Below, piece by piece: positions 51,039-60,768 of a DNA stretch of 64,000 bases; the stretch's first letter is position 1; each line of letters starts with the position of its first letter. Source of the stretch: Chryseobacterium candidae (GTDB lineage Bacteria > Bacteroidota > Bacteroidia > Flavobacteriales > Weeksellaceae); NCBI RefSeq assembly GCF_004916905.1, contig NZ_SDLV01000055.1, forward strand, positions 1 through 64,000, read 5' to 3'. The notes under the pieces were generated by a model, which was given only the letters and a program-made list of their open reading frames with translations, did not search any database and was not told the origin of the DNA. A program made the position numbers and the translations under genes.

Positions 51039-52172
51039 TCACGTCAGAAAATATAATAAATAACCCAGTAACGCTCCTCCGATAACCACAAAAGCACTGT
51101 TTAGTTTTTTAAAAACGAACAGGATAGCTATACTGACACAGGCAATAAGAGTTGTTTTCCAGTCGGTAATGCTGTCAATTCCCATAGTGATGCATACAGA
51201 AATAATGAGAGCTATTGAGGCCACATTTACACCATTAAGAAAAGAAGAAAATGTTGAAGAATTTCTCATTTTATTGACGAAAGGACCTGTTAAAGCAACC
51301 AATATGAAAGAAGGAAGGAATATAGCTAACGTAGATACCAGAGCTCCCGAAATCCCATTGATCTGATATCCGATAAATGTCACTGAAGAAAACACCGGAC
51401 CCGGTGTAAACTGGCCTACAGCGATAGCATCTATGAGTTCCTGGCGTGTAATAATTCCTTTGGAAACAAGCTCTGTATTCAGAAAGGCGAATAAAACATA
51501 TCCGCTGCCGTATAATATGGCGCCCACCTTCAGAAAGATCCAGAATAATTTTAAATTGAGAAGAGAATAAACATCGGATAGTAAAAACTGCAGCGGCCCA
51601 ATAAAAATTAAATTGTTCAGTCTTTTTACATTGTTTTTTTGCAGATAATCTATTATCAATAGTAGCAGACCGGCTCCGAACATTAATCCTATTTCATTGA
51701 TTTTAAAAAAAGAACATATGAGAACAATTACACCAACAGCTGCTAATCGGAAAGTTTTTACTGATTTTTTTGCCAATGGGAATACAGCGCCTAAAATAAT
51801 AGCTATAATAGCAGGCTTTATTCCATAAATGAAAGGGTATATTTCGGGAAGCTGGCCATATTTTTTGTACAGCCATGCAAAAGTACCGGTAATAATAACG
51901 GCGGGAAGGATAAAACAAAGCCCCGCAACAATAAGCCCTTTCCAGCCTGCTCTTTCACGCCCTATATGAATTGCCATTTCAGTACTGTTAGGACCTGGAA
52001 TGATATTGGTAGCTCCAATAAGATCCAGAAATTCCTGATCTGTCAGCCACTTTTTTTCAACTACTACTTCTTTTTGCATCATAGCGATATGGGCAACCGG
52101 ACCTCCAAATCCAATGATTCCCAGCTTCAGAAATAATTTGGCAAGGTCTTTTAAGTCATTACTATTGTTCAC
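51039..52172 (-). CDS. chrA: Chromate transporter family (CHR) membrane protein
   Basis: 377 residues with about ten hydrophobic segments and the two-repeat CHR structure. Repeat 1 begins FLKLGIIGFGGPVAHIAMM near 14 and contains GATNIIPGPNSTEMAIHIG near 48. Repeat 2 begins FLKVGAILYGSGYVLFAFL near 214 and contains AVGQFTPGPVFSSVTFIGY near 250. ChrA proteins expel chromate by proton antiport in characterised cases. In many genomes such genes are not linked to chromate resistance, so the natural substrate is open. No regulator lies next to it. Confidence 0.9.
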   Translation of the reverse strand: MNNSNDLKDLAKLFLKLGIIGFGGPVAHIAMMQKEVVVEKKWLTDQEFLDLIGATNIIPGPNSTEMAIHIGRERAGWKGLIVAGLCFILPAVIITGTFAWLYKKYGQLPEIYPFIYGIKPAIIAIILGAVFPLAKKSVKTFRLAAVGVIVLICSFFKINEIGLMFGAGLLLLIIDYLQKNNVKRLNNLIFIGPLQFLLSDVYSLLNLKLFWIFLKVGAILYGSGYVLFAFLNTELVSKGIITRQELIDAIAVGQFTPGPVFSSVTFIGYQINGISGALVSTLAIFLPSFILVALTGPFVNKMRNSSTFSSFLNGVNVASIALIISVCITMGIDSITDWKTTLIACVSIAILFVFKKLNSAFVVIGGALLGYLLYFLT

Positions 52173-52454
52173 TTTAATTTAAACTATTGTTTTACAAGGA
52201 TCATTTATTATAAATTGATTTGATAAAAGTAAAAAACTATGGTATATATTTAATATCTGCATGATCATTTTTACATTAATTTTTGAGAAGTATAAGCTTT
52301 AATAGCAGATTGAAGGTCAGACTGCTTAAGGAGTTAAAACTGTTTTGATTGAATTTTGATATGATTACAGTGATTTTTCTTAAAATAATTTTAAAATCAG
52401 CATATTTATAAAAATTAACTTAATTATTTCAGACTGTTTTCTTACATTTATTCA

Positions 52455-53255
52455 ATGAATTTTGAGAGAGTAGGACTTGTTTTATCAGGAGGCGGTACCA
52501 AAGGAATCGCTCATGCAGGAGTATTAAAATTCTTACAGGAAAAAGGGATTGAGATAGATATCCTTTCCTGCTGCAGTGCGGGATCTATCGTAGGATGTCT
52601 GCACGCTGTCGGAAAAACTCCGGACGAAATCCTGGAATTCTTCAATTCTGTGTATTTTTTCAATTGGAAACACTTCACATTCAATCAGCCGGGATTGGTT
52701 TCTTCAGTGATCTTCAGGAATTATCTGAAACCTATTTTTCAGGAAATGAAATTAGGTGATCTTGATATTGAAGTGAAGATTGTAGCAACAGAATTAGTTG
52801 CCGGAACCCAGAAGATTTTTGATAAAGATTTTGAAATCGTAGATGCTATTATTGCGTCATGCTCTATTCCTGGTATAACCACTCCTTACATCATTGGAGA
52901 TGAAATGTATTGTGACGGAGGAGTATTGAATAATTTTCCAGCGGACATTATCAGAGAAGATTGTGATAAATTAATTGGTGTTTTTGTATCACCACCCAAT
53001 GAAGCTAAAATTAAAGATCTGAACTCTATCAAAGCAATTGTTTCCCGATCTTACGACCTTCTTTCCTACAGGATTGAAAAAATAAAATTTGATTATTGTG
53101 ACTGGTTCATATCTTCCCAGAAATTATCTTCCTACGGAACTTTTGAACGAAGAAAAGACCGACTGGAGGAAATTTTCAATATCGGTTACAGAGCAGCTAA
53201 AGAAAGCTACGAAGAAAGCTCCCTTTTTACAGAATTAAAACAATCCGGAACATAA
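52455..53255 (+). CDS. Patatin-like phospholipase family protein
   Basis: 266 residues, RssA-like. The oxyanion loop SGGGTKGIAHAG is at residues 11-22. The nucleophile Ser41 sits in CCSAGS, so the first Gly of the canonical GxSxG is a Cys here. The catalytic Asp154 is in CDGGVLNNFP, giving the Ser-Asp dyad of the patatin fold. A CCSAG elbow may still work, but differs from the usual GTSAG. No signal peptide is present, so it is probably cytoplasmic or membrane-peripheral. Monocistronic. Confidence 0.88.
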   Translation: MNFERVGLVLSGGGTKGIAHAGVLKFLQEKGIEIDILSCCSAGSIVGCLHAVGKTPDEILEFFNSVYFFNWKHFTFNQPGLVSSVIFRNYLKPIFQEMKLGDLDIEVKIVATELVAGTQKIFDKDFEIVDAIIASCSIPGITTPYIIGDEMYCDGGVLNNFPADIIREDCDKLIGVFVSPPNEAKIKDLNSIKAIVSRSYDLLSYRIEKIKFDYCDWFISSQKLSSYGTFERRKDRLEEIFNIGYRAAKESYEESSLFTELKQSGT

Positions 53256-53338
53256 AACAATCCCGCATATATAATTTGATGCAGGATCTTTATTGTATAA
53301 GAGAGTTGGAAAGACTGTAGATTCTAAAAATGAGACTA

Positions 53339-53369
53339 TCAACTTCCAGCCTCTCTCTTCCATCTTCCA
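53339..53369. repeat. Second copy of the aacttccagcctctctc repeat
   Basis: Nearly identical to 3291-3320; the stretch caacttccagcctctctctt is shared except for one base at its left edge. It lies between convergent genes. Confidence 0.6.
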
Positions 53370-53381
53370 GCCTATATACTC

Positions 53382-53819
53382 TTAATTTTTCACCACATAG
53401 CCATCCTGGCGAACGATTTCCCGATCATTAGCATCATTTACAACCAAGGTGTAAGGCGCTTTTTTCGGAGAATCTGTAAGGTAATTTCTCCAGATCTGAT
53501 AGCTGTGTCCTTCATTATTGAAGTTAATGTAATAATTTCCTCCCGTGCCGTCAGGGATCAGTTCACCATCGCTGATGATCATACTTGGCTTAGCGGTGAT
53601 CTTTGCATTGGCATTCCAGGATTGGTAAAGGTACTTGCCATTCGGCTGCTTGTCTATTCTGATCTTGAATTTTTTGGTTTTGATAATAACAGTCTTCGGG
53701 ACCTGCTGAAGGATAGAAGAGGTTATAAAACCTTCTGTTTTTGGAGTAGGAACTTCGTTGGCATAAACGAAAGAAAACTGGACTAAGCAGAAAGTTCCTA
53801 ATAAAATATGCTTTATCAT
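53382..53819 (-). CDS. Secreted protein of unknown function
   Basis: 145 residues with a signal peptide (ending VYANE near 22). The mature part is a small beta-rich domain with KKFKIRIDKQPNGKYLYQSW, GGNYYINFNNEGHSYQIWRNYL and a PYTLVVND end. No Cys pair and no known motif. Similar small exported proteins are common in this group, but I cannot assign a function. Monocistronic, ending against the repeat at 53339. Confidence 0.7.
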   Translation of the reverse strand: MIKHILLGTFCLVQFSFVYANEVPTPKTEGFITSSILQQVPKTVIIKTKKFKIRIDKQPNGKYLYQSWNANAKITAKPSMIISDGELIPDGTGGNYYINFNNEGHSYQIWRNYLTDSPKKAPYTLVVNDANDREIVRQDGYVVKN

Positions 53820-54263
53820 ATTGAGTGGTTATTGGTTAATATTTCAGACTCTATCAAATATGAAGCCATTTTTCATTAACGAGAAGACTTATCGTTCTGA
53901 AAAAGAAGTTCTTAAGACTTTTGTATAGACGCTCTTAAAAATAATGATGTTGATTTTCAGTTAATTATCATTTTGTTTGTGAAATATTATCAAATTCTGA
54001 AACAACTGAATACTTTTCTTATGTACATTTGTACCATCAAAGGATCTCGTTCCTTTATTATCAAAATGGAACTCATTAATTTTAAGTTTTTCGTATTAAA
54101 AGTATCAGAAATCATCTTCACGATTTTTAATACATCTCCTCCCTCAATTTCTTAATTTTTTCGAAAGAATTATTATATAATTCGTACTCTGCTTTTTCAT
54201 ATTCTGAAGGATCAGAGCGCAATCCCTGTTTTCAAATTTAATCAAAAAAACAAAAAACAAATT
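53820..54263. other. Gene-free 444-bp spacer ahead of the flotillin gene
   Basis: Both strands contain only short frames without signal peptides or family motifs. The sequence is AT-rich; no clear TAnnTTTG element, hairpin or repeat stands out near the downstream start. Confidence 0.4.
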
Positions 54264-56201
54264 ATGGAATTAGTTTTTCATGGCTGGATGGTTCCGGCTG
54301 TAATGGCACTTTTGTGCATATTTTTTTACAAATTCATTTTAAGAATTTTCTTTGGATTGATCATTGTTCCCCAGGACAAAATAGGATTGGTTACCAAAAA
54401 ATTTGTGCTGGTAGGAAAGCAGGAGCTTCCGGAAGGAAGAATTATCGCAACCAACGGTGAAGCAGGTTTTCAGGCTCAGACATTAGCTCCGGGAGTCTAT
54501 TTTGGAAAATGGATCTGGCAATATTCTATCGACTTTCAACCTTTTACAGTAATCCCGACCGGCAAAATAGGGTTGTTGCTTGCAAAAGATGGTATAGAAC
54601 TGGAAACAGGAAGGATTTTAGCCAGAAAAGTAGACTGTGATTCTTTTCAGGACGCCGAAGCTTTTTTAAAAAACGGAGGAAGAAAAGGCCGTCAGACTGC
54701 GATTATTGCACCGGGTTCTTACAGAATCAATACGCTGCTGTTTGAAATAGAATTAACGGATATGACCCAAATTCCTGACAATGCAGTCGGAATTATCACC
54801 ACAATGGAAGGAAGTCCTTTGGAAGAAGGTCAGATTGCGGGTAAAATTATCAATGATCATAATAAGTTTCAGGATGTTGATACTTTTTTAAATAACGGAG
54901 GATATAAAGGACTTCAGGAACAGGTAATCCTGGCAGGTTCTTATTTTCTGAATCCCTGGTTTACCAAAGTGGAAATGGTAAAAATGACGGAAATTCCGAT
55001 TGGTCATGTTGGCGTAATCATCAGCTATGTAGGAGAAGACGGAAAAGATTTAAGCGGGGTTGATTTTAAACATGGAAATATTGTAGAAAAAGGTCATAAA
55101 GGTGTTTGGGCGGAACCCATTGGCCCCGGAAAATATCCTATCAATCCTTATATTATGAAGGTTGAGCTTGTTCCTACTACCAATTTAGTCTTGAACTGGG
55201 CTTATGAAAGAAGCGAATCTCACCAACTTGATAAAAATCTTTCAACTATTACAGTAAGAAGTAAAGATGGTTTCCCTTTCAATCTGGATGTTTCACAAAT
55301 TATTCATATTCCTACCTATGAAGCTCCTAAAGTAATTGCGCGTTTTGGAAATATGATTAATCTTGTAAGTCAGGTTTTAGAACCAACTATTGGCAATTAT
55401 TTCAGAAACTCAGCGCAGGACAGTGATGTAATTGCATTTTTAGGAACCCGAAAAGAAAGACAACAGTCGGCCAAAGACCACATCAGCAGTGTTTTGGAGC
55501 AATATAATGTAAATGCTGTTGATACTTTGATTGGAGCTATTGTTCCGCCGGAAAGTTTAATGAAAACCTTAACAGACAGAAAACTGGCAGAAGAGCAGAA
55601 AATTACTTATGAAACTGAAATGCTGGCTCAGGAAACCCGTCAGGCTCTGGAGAAAGAAACGGCTGTTGCTGATATGCAGAAGGAAATTGTAAAGGCAGAT
55701 CAGGGCGTTGTGATTGCAGAAAGAATAGCAGATGCATCTGTGAAAAAAGCAACCGGAGATGCCAATTCTGTAAGATTGCAGGCCAACGCAGAAGGAGACC
55801 GGTTGAAGCTGCTGGCTACCGGAGAAGCCGAAAAAACAAGACTTTTGGCAAAAGCTGAAGCCGAAAAAATAGAATTACTGGCAAAGGCAAGCGCTGAACA
55901 GATTTCATTAACCGGTAATGCAGAAGCAGAAAAAATTCTGGCCATCGGTAAATCTAATGCGGAATCTTACAAATTGTCTGTGGAAGCAATGGGCGGCAAT
56001 AATTTTACACAATTAAAAATAATGGAAAATATAGCCAGTCAGAATGTAAGAATAATGCCTGAAGTATTAATCGGAGGAAACGGGGATTCTGCCAATGGAG
56101 GAATCAGCGGACTTTTGGGACTTCAGCTGTTGGAGCAGGTTCAGAAGAAAAATGTTGAAACTGTTGCTGTAACAGAAGAAAAAACAGATAACAATTCTTA
56201 A
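54264..56201 (+). CDS. Flotillin-like SPFH/band-7 family protein
   Basis: 645 residues. An N-terminal membrane segment (about 9-37) is followed by an enlarged N-terminal region with repeated beta units (IPTGKIGLLL, IPDNAVGIITT and IPIGHVGVIIS start three similar blocks). The SPFH core then covers about 320-440 (TITVRSKDGFPFNLDVSQIIHI). A long Ala/Glu-rich coiled-coil follows (repeated AEAEK and AKASAE). Flotillins organise membrane microdomains and scaffold other proteins. The next gene starts 21 bp after its stop, a small membrane protein that could be its partner. Confidence 0.87.
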   Translation: MELVFHGWMVPAVMALLCIFFYKFILRIFFGLIIVPQDKIGLVTKKFVLVGKQELPEGRIIATNGEAGFQAQTLAPGVYFGKWIWQYSIDFQPFTVIPTGKIGLLLAKDGIELETGRILARKVDCDSFQDAEAFLKNGGRKGRQTAIIAPGSYRINTLLFEIELTDMTQIPDNAVGIITTMEGSPLEEGQIAGKIINDHNKFQDVDTFLNNGGYKGLQEQVILAGSYFLNPWFTKVEMVKMTEIPIGHVGVIISYVGEDGKDLSGVDFKHGNIVEKGHKGVWAEPIGPGKYPINPYIMKVELVPTTNLVLNWAYERSESHQLDKNLSTITVRSKDGFPFNLDVSQIIHIPTYEAPKVIARFGNMINLVSQVLEPTIGNYFRNSAQDSDVIAFLGTRKERQQSAKDHISSVLEQYNVNAVDTLIGAIVPPESLMKTLTDRKLAEEQKITYETEMLAQETRQALEKETAVADMQKEIVKADQGVVIAERIADASVKKATGDANSVRLQANAEGDRLKLLATGEAEKTRLLAKAEAEKIELLAKASAEQISLTGNAEAEKILAIGKSNAESYKLSVEAMGGNNFTQLKIMENIASQNVRIMPEVLIGGNGDSANGGISGLLGLQLLEQVQKKNVETVAVTEEKTDNNS

Positions 56202-56222
56202 CTTAAATTTTAAGGTTTTAAA

Positions 56223-56657
56223 ATGATTTATATTGTTCAGCTCATTATAACACTTTTGGTAATTAGTTTTTTTATTTTCTCCATTATTGAAATCTATTGT
56301 AAGATTGTAAGAAAAGAATCCAGAGCTTATTTTGGAATGCTTATTAGCTTAATTTTATTTTTTTTAATGATTACAGTACGCAATCATTTGGTTAAAAATG
56401 AACTTGTAGAAAATATAAAAACTTCAAAAATAGAACAGGAAAATTCATTTTTCTCAAAAAAAGAACTGTCAGATATTCATATTGTAAGTGAGAAAATAAG
56501 AGTGGTTGACAAAGATATTTTTGTAGTACTTATGCCTCAGAAAGATACCCTTTACATGAATCAGGATTTTCATGATAAAAATAAATTCTGGGTTCACTAT
56601 AAAAAGTACGAGATTTTAAAACTTACAGCACCTGTAGGATATATACTAAAAAACTAA
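56223..56657 (+). CDS. Small membrane protein downstream of flotillin
   Basis: 144 residues with two hydrophobic segments (about 3-25 and 38-55) and then a soluble domain of about 85 residues with KKELSDIHIVSEKIRVVDKDIFVVL. Only 21 bp separate it from the flotillin stop, so it is probably in the same operon. It is not an NfeD protein by any motif that I can see. Function unknown. Confidence 0.7.
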   Translation: MIYIVQLIITLLVISFFIFSIIEIYCKIVRKESRAYFGMLISLILFFLMITVRNHLVKNELVENIKTSKIEQENSFFSKKELSDIHIVSEKIRVVDKDIFVVLMPQKDTLYMNQDFHDKNKFWVHYKKYEILKLTAPVGYILKN

Positions 56658-56660
56658 AAA

Positions 56661-56689
56661 AAACCGCCCGAAAAACTTTCGGGCGGTTT
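56661..56689. terminator. Bidirectional terminator
   Basis: 13-bp arms AAACCGCCCGAAA and TTTCGGGCGGTTT with a 3-base loop, flanked by A- and T-runs, between the flotillin operon and the minus-strand ABC gene. Confidence 0.85.
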
Positions 56690-56697
56690 CATATTTT

Positions 56698-57393
56698 TTA
56701 TGCGGTATAGCTTGCAAAAGCATCTTCCAGGCTTTCAAATTTGCCTTTAAACTCATCAATAGGGCAGTCCTGAAGAATATTTCCTTTATGGATAAGAATT
56801 ACTCTTGAACAAAGCGCTTCTACTTCCTGCATGATGTGCGTAGAAAGTAAAACTGTTTTTTCCTGACCAATTTCTTTTACCACATTACGGATTTCAATAA
56901 TCTGGTTAGGATCCAGACCATTGGTAGGTTCATCCAGAATCAGTAAATCCGGCTGATGAATAATGGCCTGTGCCAATCCTACACGTTGCTTGTATCCTTT
57001 AGACAGCTGTCCGATCTTTTTTGATTTTTCCGGAGTAATTCCTACCAGTTCAATCACATCATCTACTCTTGATTCAGAAATTTTGTGGATATTGGCCACA
57101 AACTGAAGGTATTCTTTTACATACATTTCCAGATAAAGCGGATTATTTTCAGGAAGAAAACCGATTTTCTTTTTGCTTTCAATCTCATGGTCAGCAATAT
57201 TCATCCCATTGAAAATAATTTCTCCCTGATCAATTTTCAGTGCACCGACAATAGATTTCATCAGGGTAGATTTCCCGGCACCGTTTGGACCAAGAAGACC
57301 GATGATCTCATTTTTATCAATAGAAATGTTGATGTTGTCAAGGGCAGTCTGTTCACCAAATTTTTTGGTTAAATTGATTATCTGAAGCGGCAT
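56698..57393 (-). CDS. ABC transporter ATP-binding protein, GldA-like
   Basis: 231 residues. Walker A GPNGAGKST is at 35-43, the signature LSKGYKQR near 132, Walker B LLILDEPTNGLD near 155 and the switch His in LSTHIMQE near 188. The central FLPENNPLYLEMYVKEYL resembles the GldA ATPase of the gliding-motility ABC complex and related ABC-2 exporters. GldA proteins are nearer 300 residues, so this shorter form may belong to a general ABC-2 exporter. The permease gene is not adjacent. Cytoplasmic face of the inner membrane. Confidence 0.85.
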   Translation of the reverse strand: MPLQIINLTKKFGEQTALDNINISIDKNEIIGLLGPNGAGKSTLMKSIVGALKIDQGEIIFNGMNIADHEIESKKKIGFLPENNPLYLEMYVKEYLQFVANIHKISESRVDDVIELVGITPEKSKKIGQLSKGYKQRVGLAQAIIHQPDLLILDEPTNGLDPNQIIEIRNVVKEIGQEKTVLLSTHIMQEVEALCSRVILIHKGNILQDCPIDEFKGKFESLEDAFASYTA

Positions 57394-57473
57394 AGGTTTT
57401 ACTATCTTTATGCAAAAATAAAATAAAAAAACTCATCCGGTAGAACGAGTTTCGCAATATTTTTAAAATATAA

Positions 57474-58034
57474 TTATTTTCTTGATTTTTTCTTGGTTCC
57501 GCCAGATGCAGGAACTGCTGTAGAAGCTGTATTGGTGGTTCCTTTTACTGCTGCCGGGTTGATACTGGCGGGTTTGTCATACATAGTATATTTACCGTTG
57601 GTTCGGCCAAAGATTTTTTCCACCTGTTTTTGGGTTAAATACTGTGACTTGCCAATGTATTTTCTATTTTTGTTGATCACCTGAATAAACTGCATGGTCT
57701 GCTGCCCGTAGTTTTTTTCATAATGAAGTTCTATAATATCATTGGGCAGTTCCAATACCACATTTTCTTCTGGAGCGGAAATAAAACCATCCATAATAAG
57801 TTTATATAATCCGGCAACATCTCCATTAATGTTCTGGAATGAAAAAGATCGGATTGTATTCAGGTTGCTGGTGTTCAGATCCTGGTAGTTAACTGTAAAT
57901 TTATCTTCCTTTTTATAGAGACCAACGGAATTATCTTTACCAATTTCCACCAAACTTTCATTTTTCAACACTTTGATCTGTGAGAAAACTGAAATACCGA
58001 ACATACATGTAATAAGTAGAATTATTTTTCTCAT
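57474..58034 (-). CDS. Exported protein of unknown function
   Basis: 186 residues with a signal peptide (ending VFSQ near residue 18). The mature protein is of mixed alpha/beta type (VGLYKKEDKFTVNYQDL, FIQVINKNRKYIGKSQYLTQKQVEKIFG) and has a low-complexity, Lys-rich tail (GGTKKKSRK). No family is recognised. It lies 80 bp upstream of, and on the same strand as, the ABC ATPase. Confidence 0.65.
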   Translation of the reverse strand: MRKIILLITCMFGISVFSQIKVLKNESLVEIGKDNSVGLYKKEDKFTVNYQDLNTSNLNTIRSFSFQNINGDVAGLYKLIMDGFISAPEENVVLELPNDIIELHYEKNYGQQTMQFIQVINKNRKYIGKSQYLTQKQVEKIFGRTNGKYTMYDKPASINPAAVKGTTNTASTAVPASGGTKKKSRK

Positions 58035-58378
58035 GGAATGAATTTTAATGTTTTATAACTTGGTGCACATAAATTTACTCATAAAAAAGCTTAAAAACAA
58101 TTTTATTTGTTAAAGCAAAAGTAACACTTTTTTTTAATATTTATAAGAGATCATCTACTGATGCTATGGATTTCATTGTTTGTGTAAAGAATTGTGAATC
58201 ATGGTTTTGATTCTGTTTTCCAAAAGGACTGTTATTTTTCTTTAAATCAGGTTTATAATTCTGGATATCGTGTAAGGTGTTGAAAAACAGATTGGAAATT
58301 ACTCAGGTATGGCTAAATTAAAAATTTATTAAAAATAAATGTTAAAAATGAGCTTTTGTACACTAATTAATAAAAATA
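58035..58378. other. Gene-free 344-bp spacer
   Basis: AT-rich, with no frame longer than about 30 codons on either strand that looks coding. No clear hairpin or promoter consensus was found. Confidence 0.4.
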
Positions 58379-59416
58379 TCAATGGGTAGCTATGGCTTTA
58401 ATAATCACATTCTTTATCGCAGCTTCTTTACCACTCCAGTATTCACTGTTTTCAGGCATCTGATTTTCAAGAATAATGAGGGTAGTATCTGTGGAAGGAA
58501 AATAGGTGTTAAGGCAGGTGAAACCATCACCAAGACCTGTCACCGCAAAATAATCCAGCCCAGCCTCTTTGATAAATCTTACATTATACCCGAACCCCAT
58601 ACTTTCTTTTCCGAAAACATTGTGCTGGGATTGGGTAGAAGGCGTCAGCATCAGCTTTTGAAATTCAGGAGAGAGAAGTTTCCCTTTAAATAAGGCCTGA
58701 TCCCATTTTGCAAGATCCTGCACTGTGGAAATGATACCTGCAGCAGATGCTATTTTATCATTCAGAAAGGTTTCCTTTACTTTTTCAAACCGGTTATTTT
58801 TGTTCATATAACCAGGAACGAGAGATTGATTATTCTTTGTATTGTAGACGAAAGTTTTATTCATTCTCAGCTTTTTGAAAAGGGTATTGGCCAATTCTGC
58901 GAAACTTTTCCCTGTTGTATTTTTAAGGATTTCCCCAAGCATCATATAGGAAAGATTACCATATTTGAACTGTGAACCGGCTTTGAAAGCTGCAGGTTTT
59001 TCCGGATTGGTAATCCCGTGGGTATGGTTCAGAAGATGATGGATCGTAACCGTATCGGCCCAGGTTTGGGTAAGAGAAGGAAGGTATTTTCTGATAGGAG
59101 TATGAAGATTCAGTTTCCCCTGTTCGGCAGCCTGTAAAATTAAAACGGCAGTCATCTGCTTGGAATTTGACATGATTTCAAACTGATCATCTGTTTTTAA
59201 AGAAATCTTCTTTTCGAAATCTTTGTAACCATTGGATTTCAGATACTGTATTTTTCCTTTTTGAGCTATCAAAACAACTCCGTTGAATGCTATTGGGCTG
59301 GCAGAGATGATAATACTGTCTACTTTTCCCATATAGCTGTCTTTCTTCTGAGCTGTTATGATAACGGATAAAAGAATAGAAAATACACCTGTTAAGAATA
59401 ATTTTGTCGAGGTCAT
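58379..59416 (-). CDS. Serine hydrolase of the beta-lactamase class C / PBP4-prime family
   Basis: 345 residues with a signal peptide (ending ITAQ near 22). The active-site SxxK is Ser83-Asn-Ser-Lys86, and the second motif is Tyr152-x-Asn154 in KYGNLSY. The third (KTG-like) motif is replaced by a distal TGLGDG segment near 291. HHLLNHTHGI near 126-135 is a family landmark. Members range from esterases and D-aminopeptidases to true beta-lactamases. Nothing here suggests antibiotic resistance in particular. Divergent from the lipoprotein gene at 59528. Confidence 0.85.
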   Translation of the reverse strand: MTSTKLFLTGVFSILLSVIITAQKKDSYMGKVDSIIISASPIAFNGVVLIAQKGKIQYLKSNGYKDFEKKISLKTDDQFEIMSNSKQMTAVLILQAAEQGKLNLHTPIRKYLPSLTQTWADTVTIHHLLNHTHGITNPEKPAAFKAGSQFKYGNLSYMMLGEILKNTTGKSFAELANTLFKKLRMNKTFVYNTKNNQSLVPGYMNKNNRFEKVKETFLNDKIASAAGIISTVQDLAKWDQALFKGKLLSPEFQKLMLTPSTQSQHNVFGKESMGFGYNVRFIKEAGLDYFAVTGLGDGFTCLNTYFPSTDTTLIILENQMPENSEYWSGKEAAIKNVIIKAIATH

Positions 59417-59527
59417 TATGTTTTTTTGTATTGAGAGACTAAGAAATGGATATTACTTTAAAATGTTTCCAAATATATGTATTTCCTCTTTTGCTTTTAT
59501 TTCAAATATTTAATAATTTAGTTTCCC

Positions 59528-60040
59528 ATGAAAATAAAAACCATTAGTCTTCTCATCCTTCTTTTGTCTGTTATATCCTGCAAAAAAGATAAAGAATATC
59601 CTAAATATGCTGAACTGGAATCTGGAAATGGAACCTATTCACTTTATATAAAAGACGGAACCTTTGAATTTTTAAAGACAGAACATATAAGCTATGATCA
59701 AATTGTAACAGCACCTTTCTCAGAAGGGAAATATGAAATATCAGGCGATGAGCTGATTTTAAAGAGTAATCAAAGAAAAAAATATATTTTCAAAATCGGG
59801 GAGGAATCTGAGTTGATCCCTGAAAAAATGGATTCATTAAAGGATCTAAAAGGATTATTTCCGATTCAGATTCTTCATAACAATAAAATGCCGAAGGAAA
59901 TAGGACGAATAGATTCTCTGGGAAGAAAAAATGCTTTATGGCTTTATTTTAATGAAAAAGGGAAGGTGATTAACCAGAGACTGTATAAAAATGGCGAGCT
60001 GGTGAAAGACAATTATAAGTCTGACATTATTATAAAATAA
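59528..60040 (+). CDS. Lipoprotein with a MORN-like tail
   Basis: 170 residues with lipobox VISC and Cys18. The middle is beta-rich (GNGTYSLYIKDGTFEFL, EGKYEISGDELILK). The end, KNALWLYFNEKGKVINQRLYKNGEL, looks like one or two MORN-type strands. It has distant likeness to the lipoprotein at 20494. Function unknown. Monocistronic. Confidence 0.68.
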   Translation: MKIKTISLLILLLSVISCKKDKEYPKYAELESGNGTYSLYIKDGTFEFLKTEHISYDQIVTAPFSEGKYEISGDELILKSNQRKKYIFKIGEESELIPEKMDSLKDLKGLFPIQILHNNKMPKEIGRIDSLGRKNALWLYFNEKGKVINQRLYKNGELVKDNYKSDIIIK

Positions 60041-60179
60041 AGAATCTGTTGATTTCTTTTATCTCTCACAGATTTTGCAAATTAAGCAGATTTTTATGCA
60101 AAACTTGTTGAAATCATGAGAAAATTTTAAACATTCTCTTGCTAAAATTTTTGACTTTTTTTGCGCCTTAAAATTATAC

Positions 60180-60699
60180 TCAAAATTTAGAAAAACTTTG
60201 CGTCCCTTTACTTTTTCCTCTTTTGGTGTTCACAATAATCACTCCATTGGCTCCTCTGGAACCATACAAAGCATTCGAAGAGGCGTCCTCAAGAAAAGAA
60301 ATACTTTCAATATCTGATGCCGCAATACTGTTCAGGTTTCCGCTGTACGGAATTCCATCCAGTACAATCAGCGGGGTCGCTGGAGGCGTTGATAGAGCCT
60401 ATTCCTCTCATTCTGATCGTAGGCTGAGAACCTGGCTGGCCGGAAGAAATTACCTGTACTCCCGTCACTTTTCCTCCAATTCCCTGAAGAATATTTCCGT
60501 TTTGAAGATTAGAAAGATTTTTAGCCTTCAATGATTGTACAGATCCTGTAATCTCTTCTTTTTTCTGTTTTCCAAAGGCTACCACCACTACTTCTTTGAT
60601 GGAAGTTTCCTTGGAAAGGCTGTCTTTACTTTGTGCAAAACCATATTCCGCGAATAGCAGTAAGGCCAATACACCAAGCTTGCATTGTTTCTTTTTCAT
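60180..60699 (-). pseudogene. Truncated and frameshifted TonB-dependent receptor (plug only)
   Basis: It opens with a signal peptide (ending YGFAQ near 23) and a SusC-type plug: IKEVVVVAFGKQKKEEITGS, LQGIGGKVTGVQV and IRMRGIGSI. A run of four C (plus-strand GGGG at 60373-60376) then shifts the frame. Dropping one base restores IVLDGIPYSGNL, then LEDASSNALYGSRGANGVIIV, and NTKRGK. The frame stops at 60180, and the whole barrel of about 800 residues is missing. A single-base error in the run could explain the shift, but not the missing barrel. The gene follows a Cys/Met-rich peptide on the same strand. Confidence 0.82.
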
Positions 60700-60768
60700 T
60701 ATATTAATCTAGGTTTAAACTGAATTGTTTATTATTGCTGATCTCCCGGTAAAAAGTGTGACTTTCCG

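Noticed and set aside
58379..59416. Antibiotic-resistance beta-lactamase
   Set aside because: SxxK and YxN are present, but the standard KTG motif is not, and most proteins of this family in Bacteroidota are esterases or peptidases.
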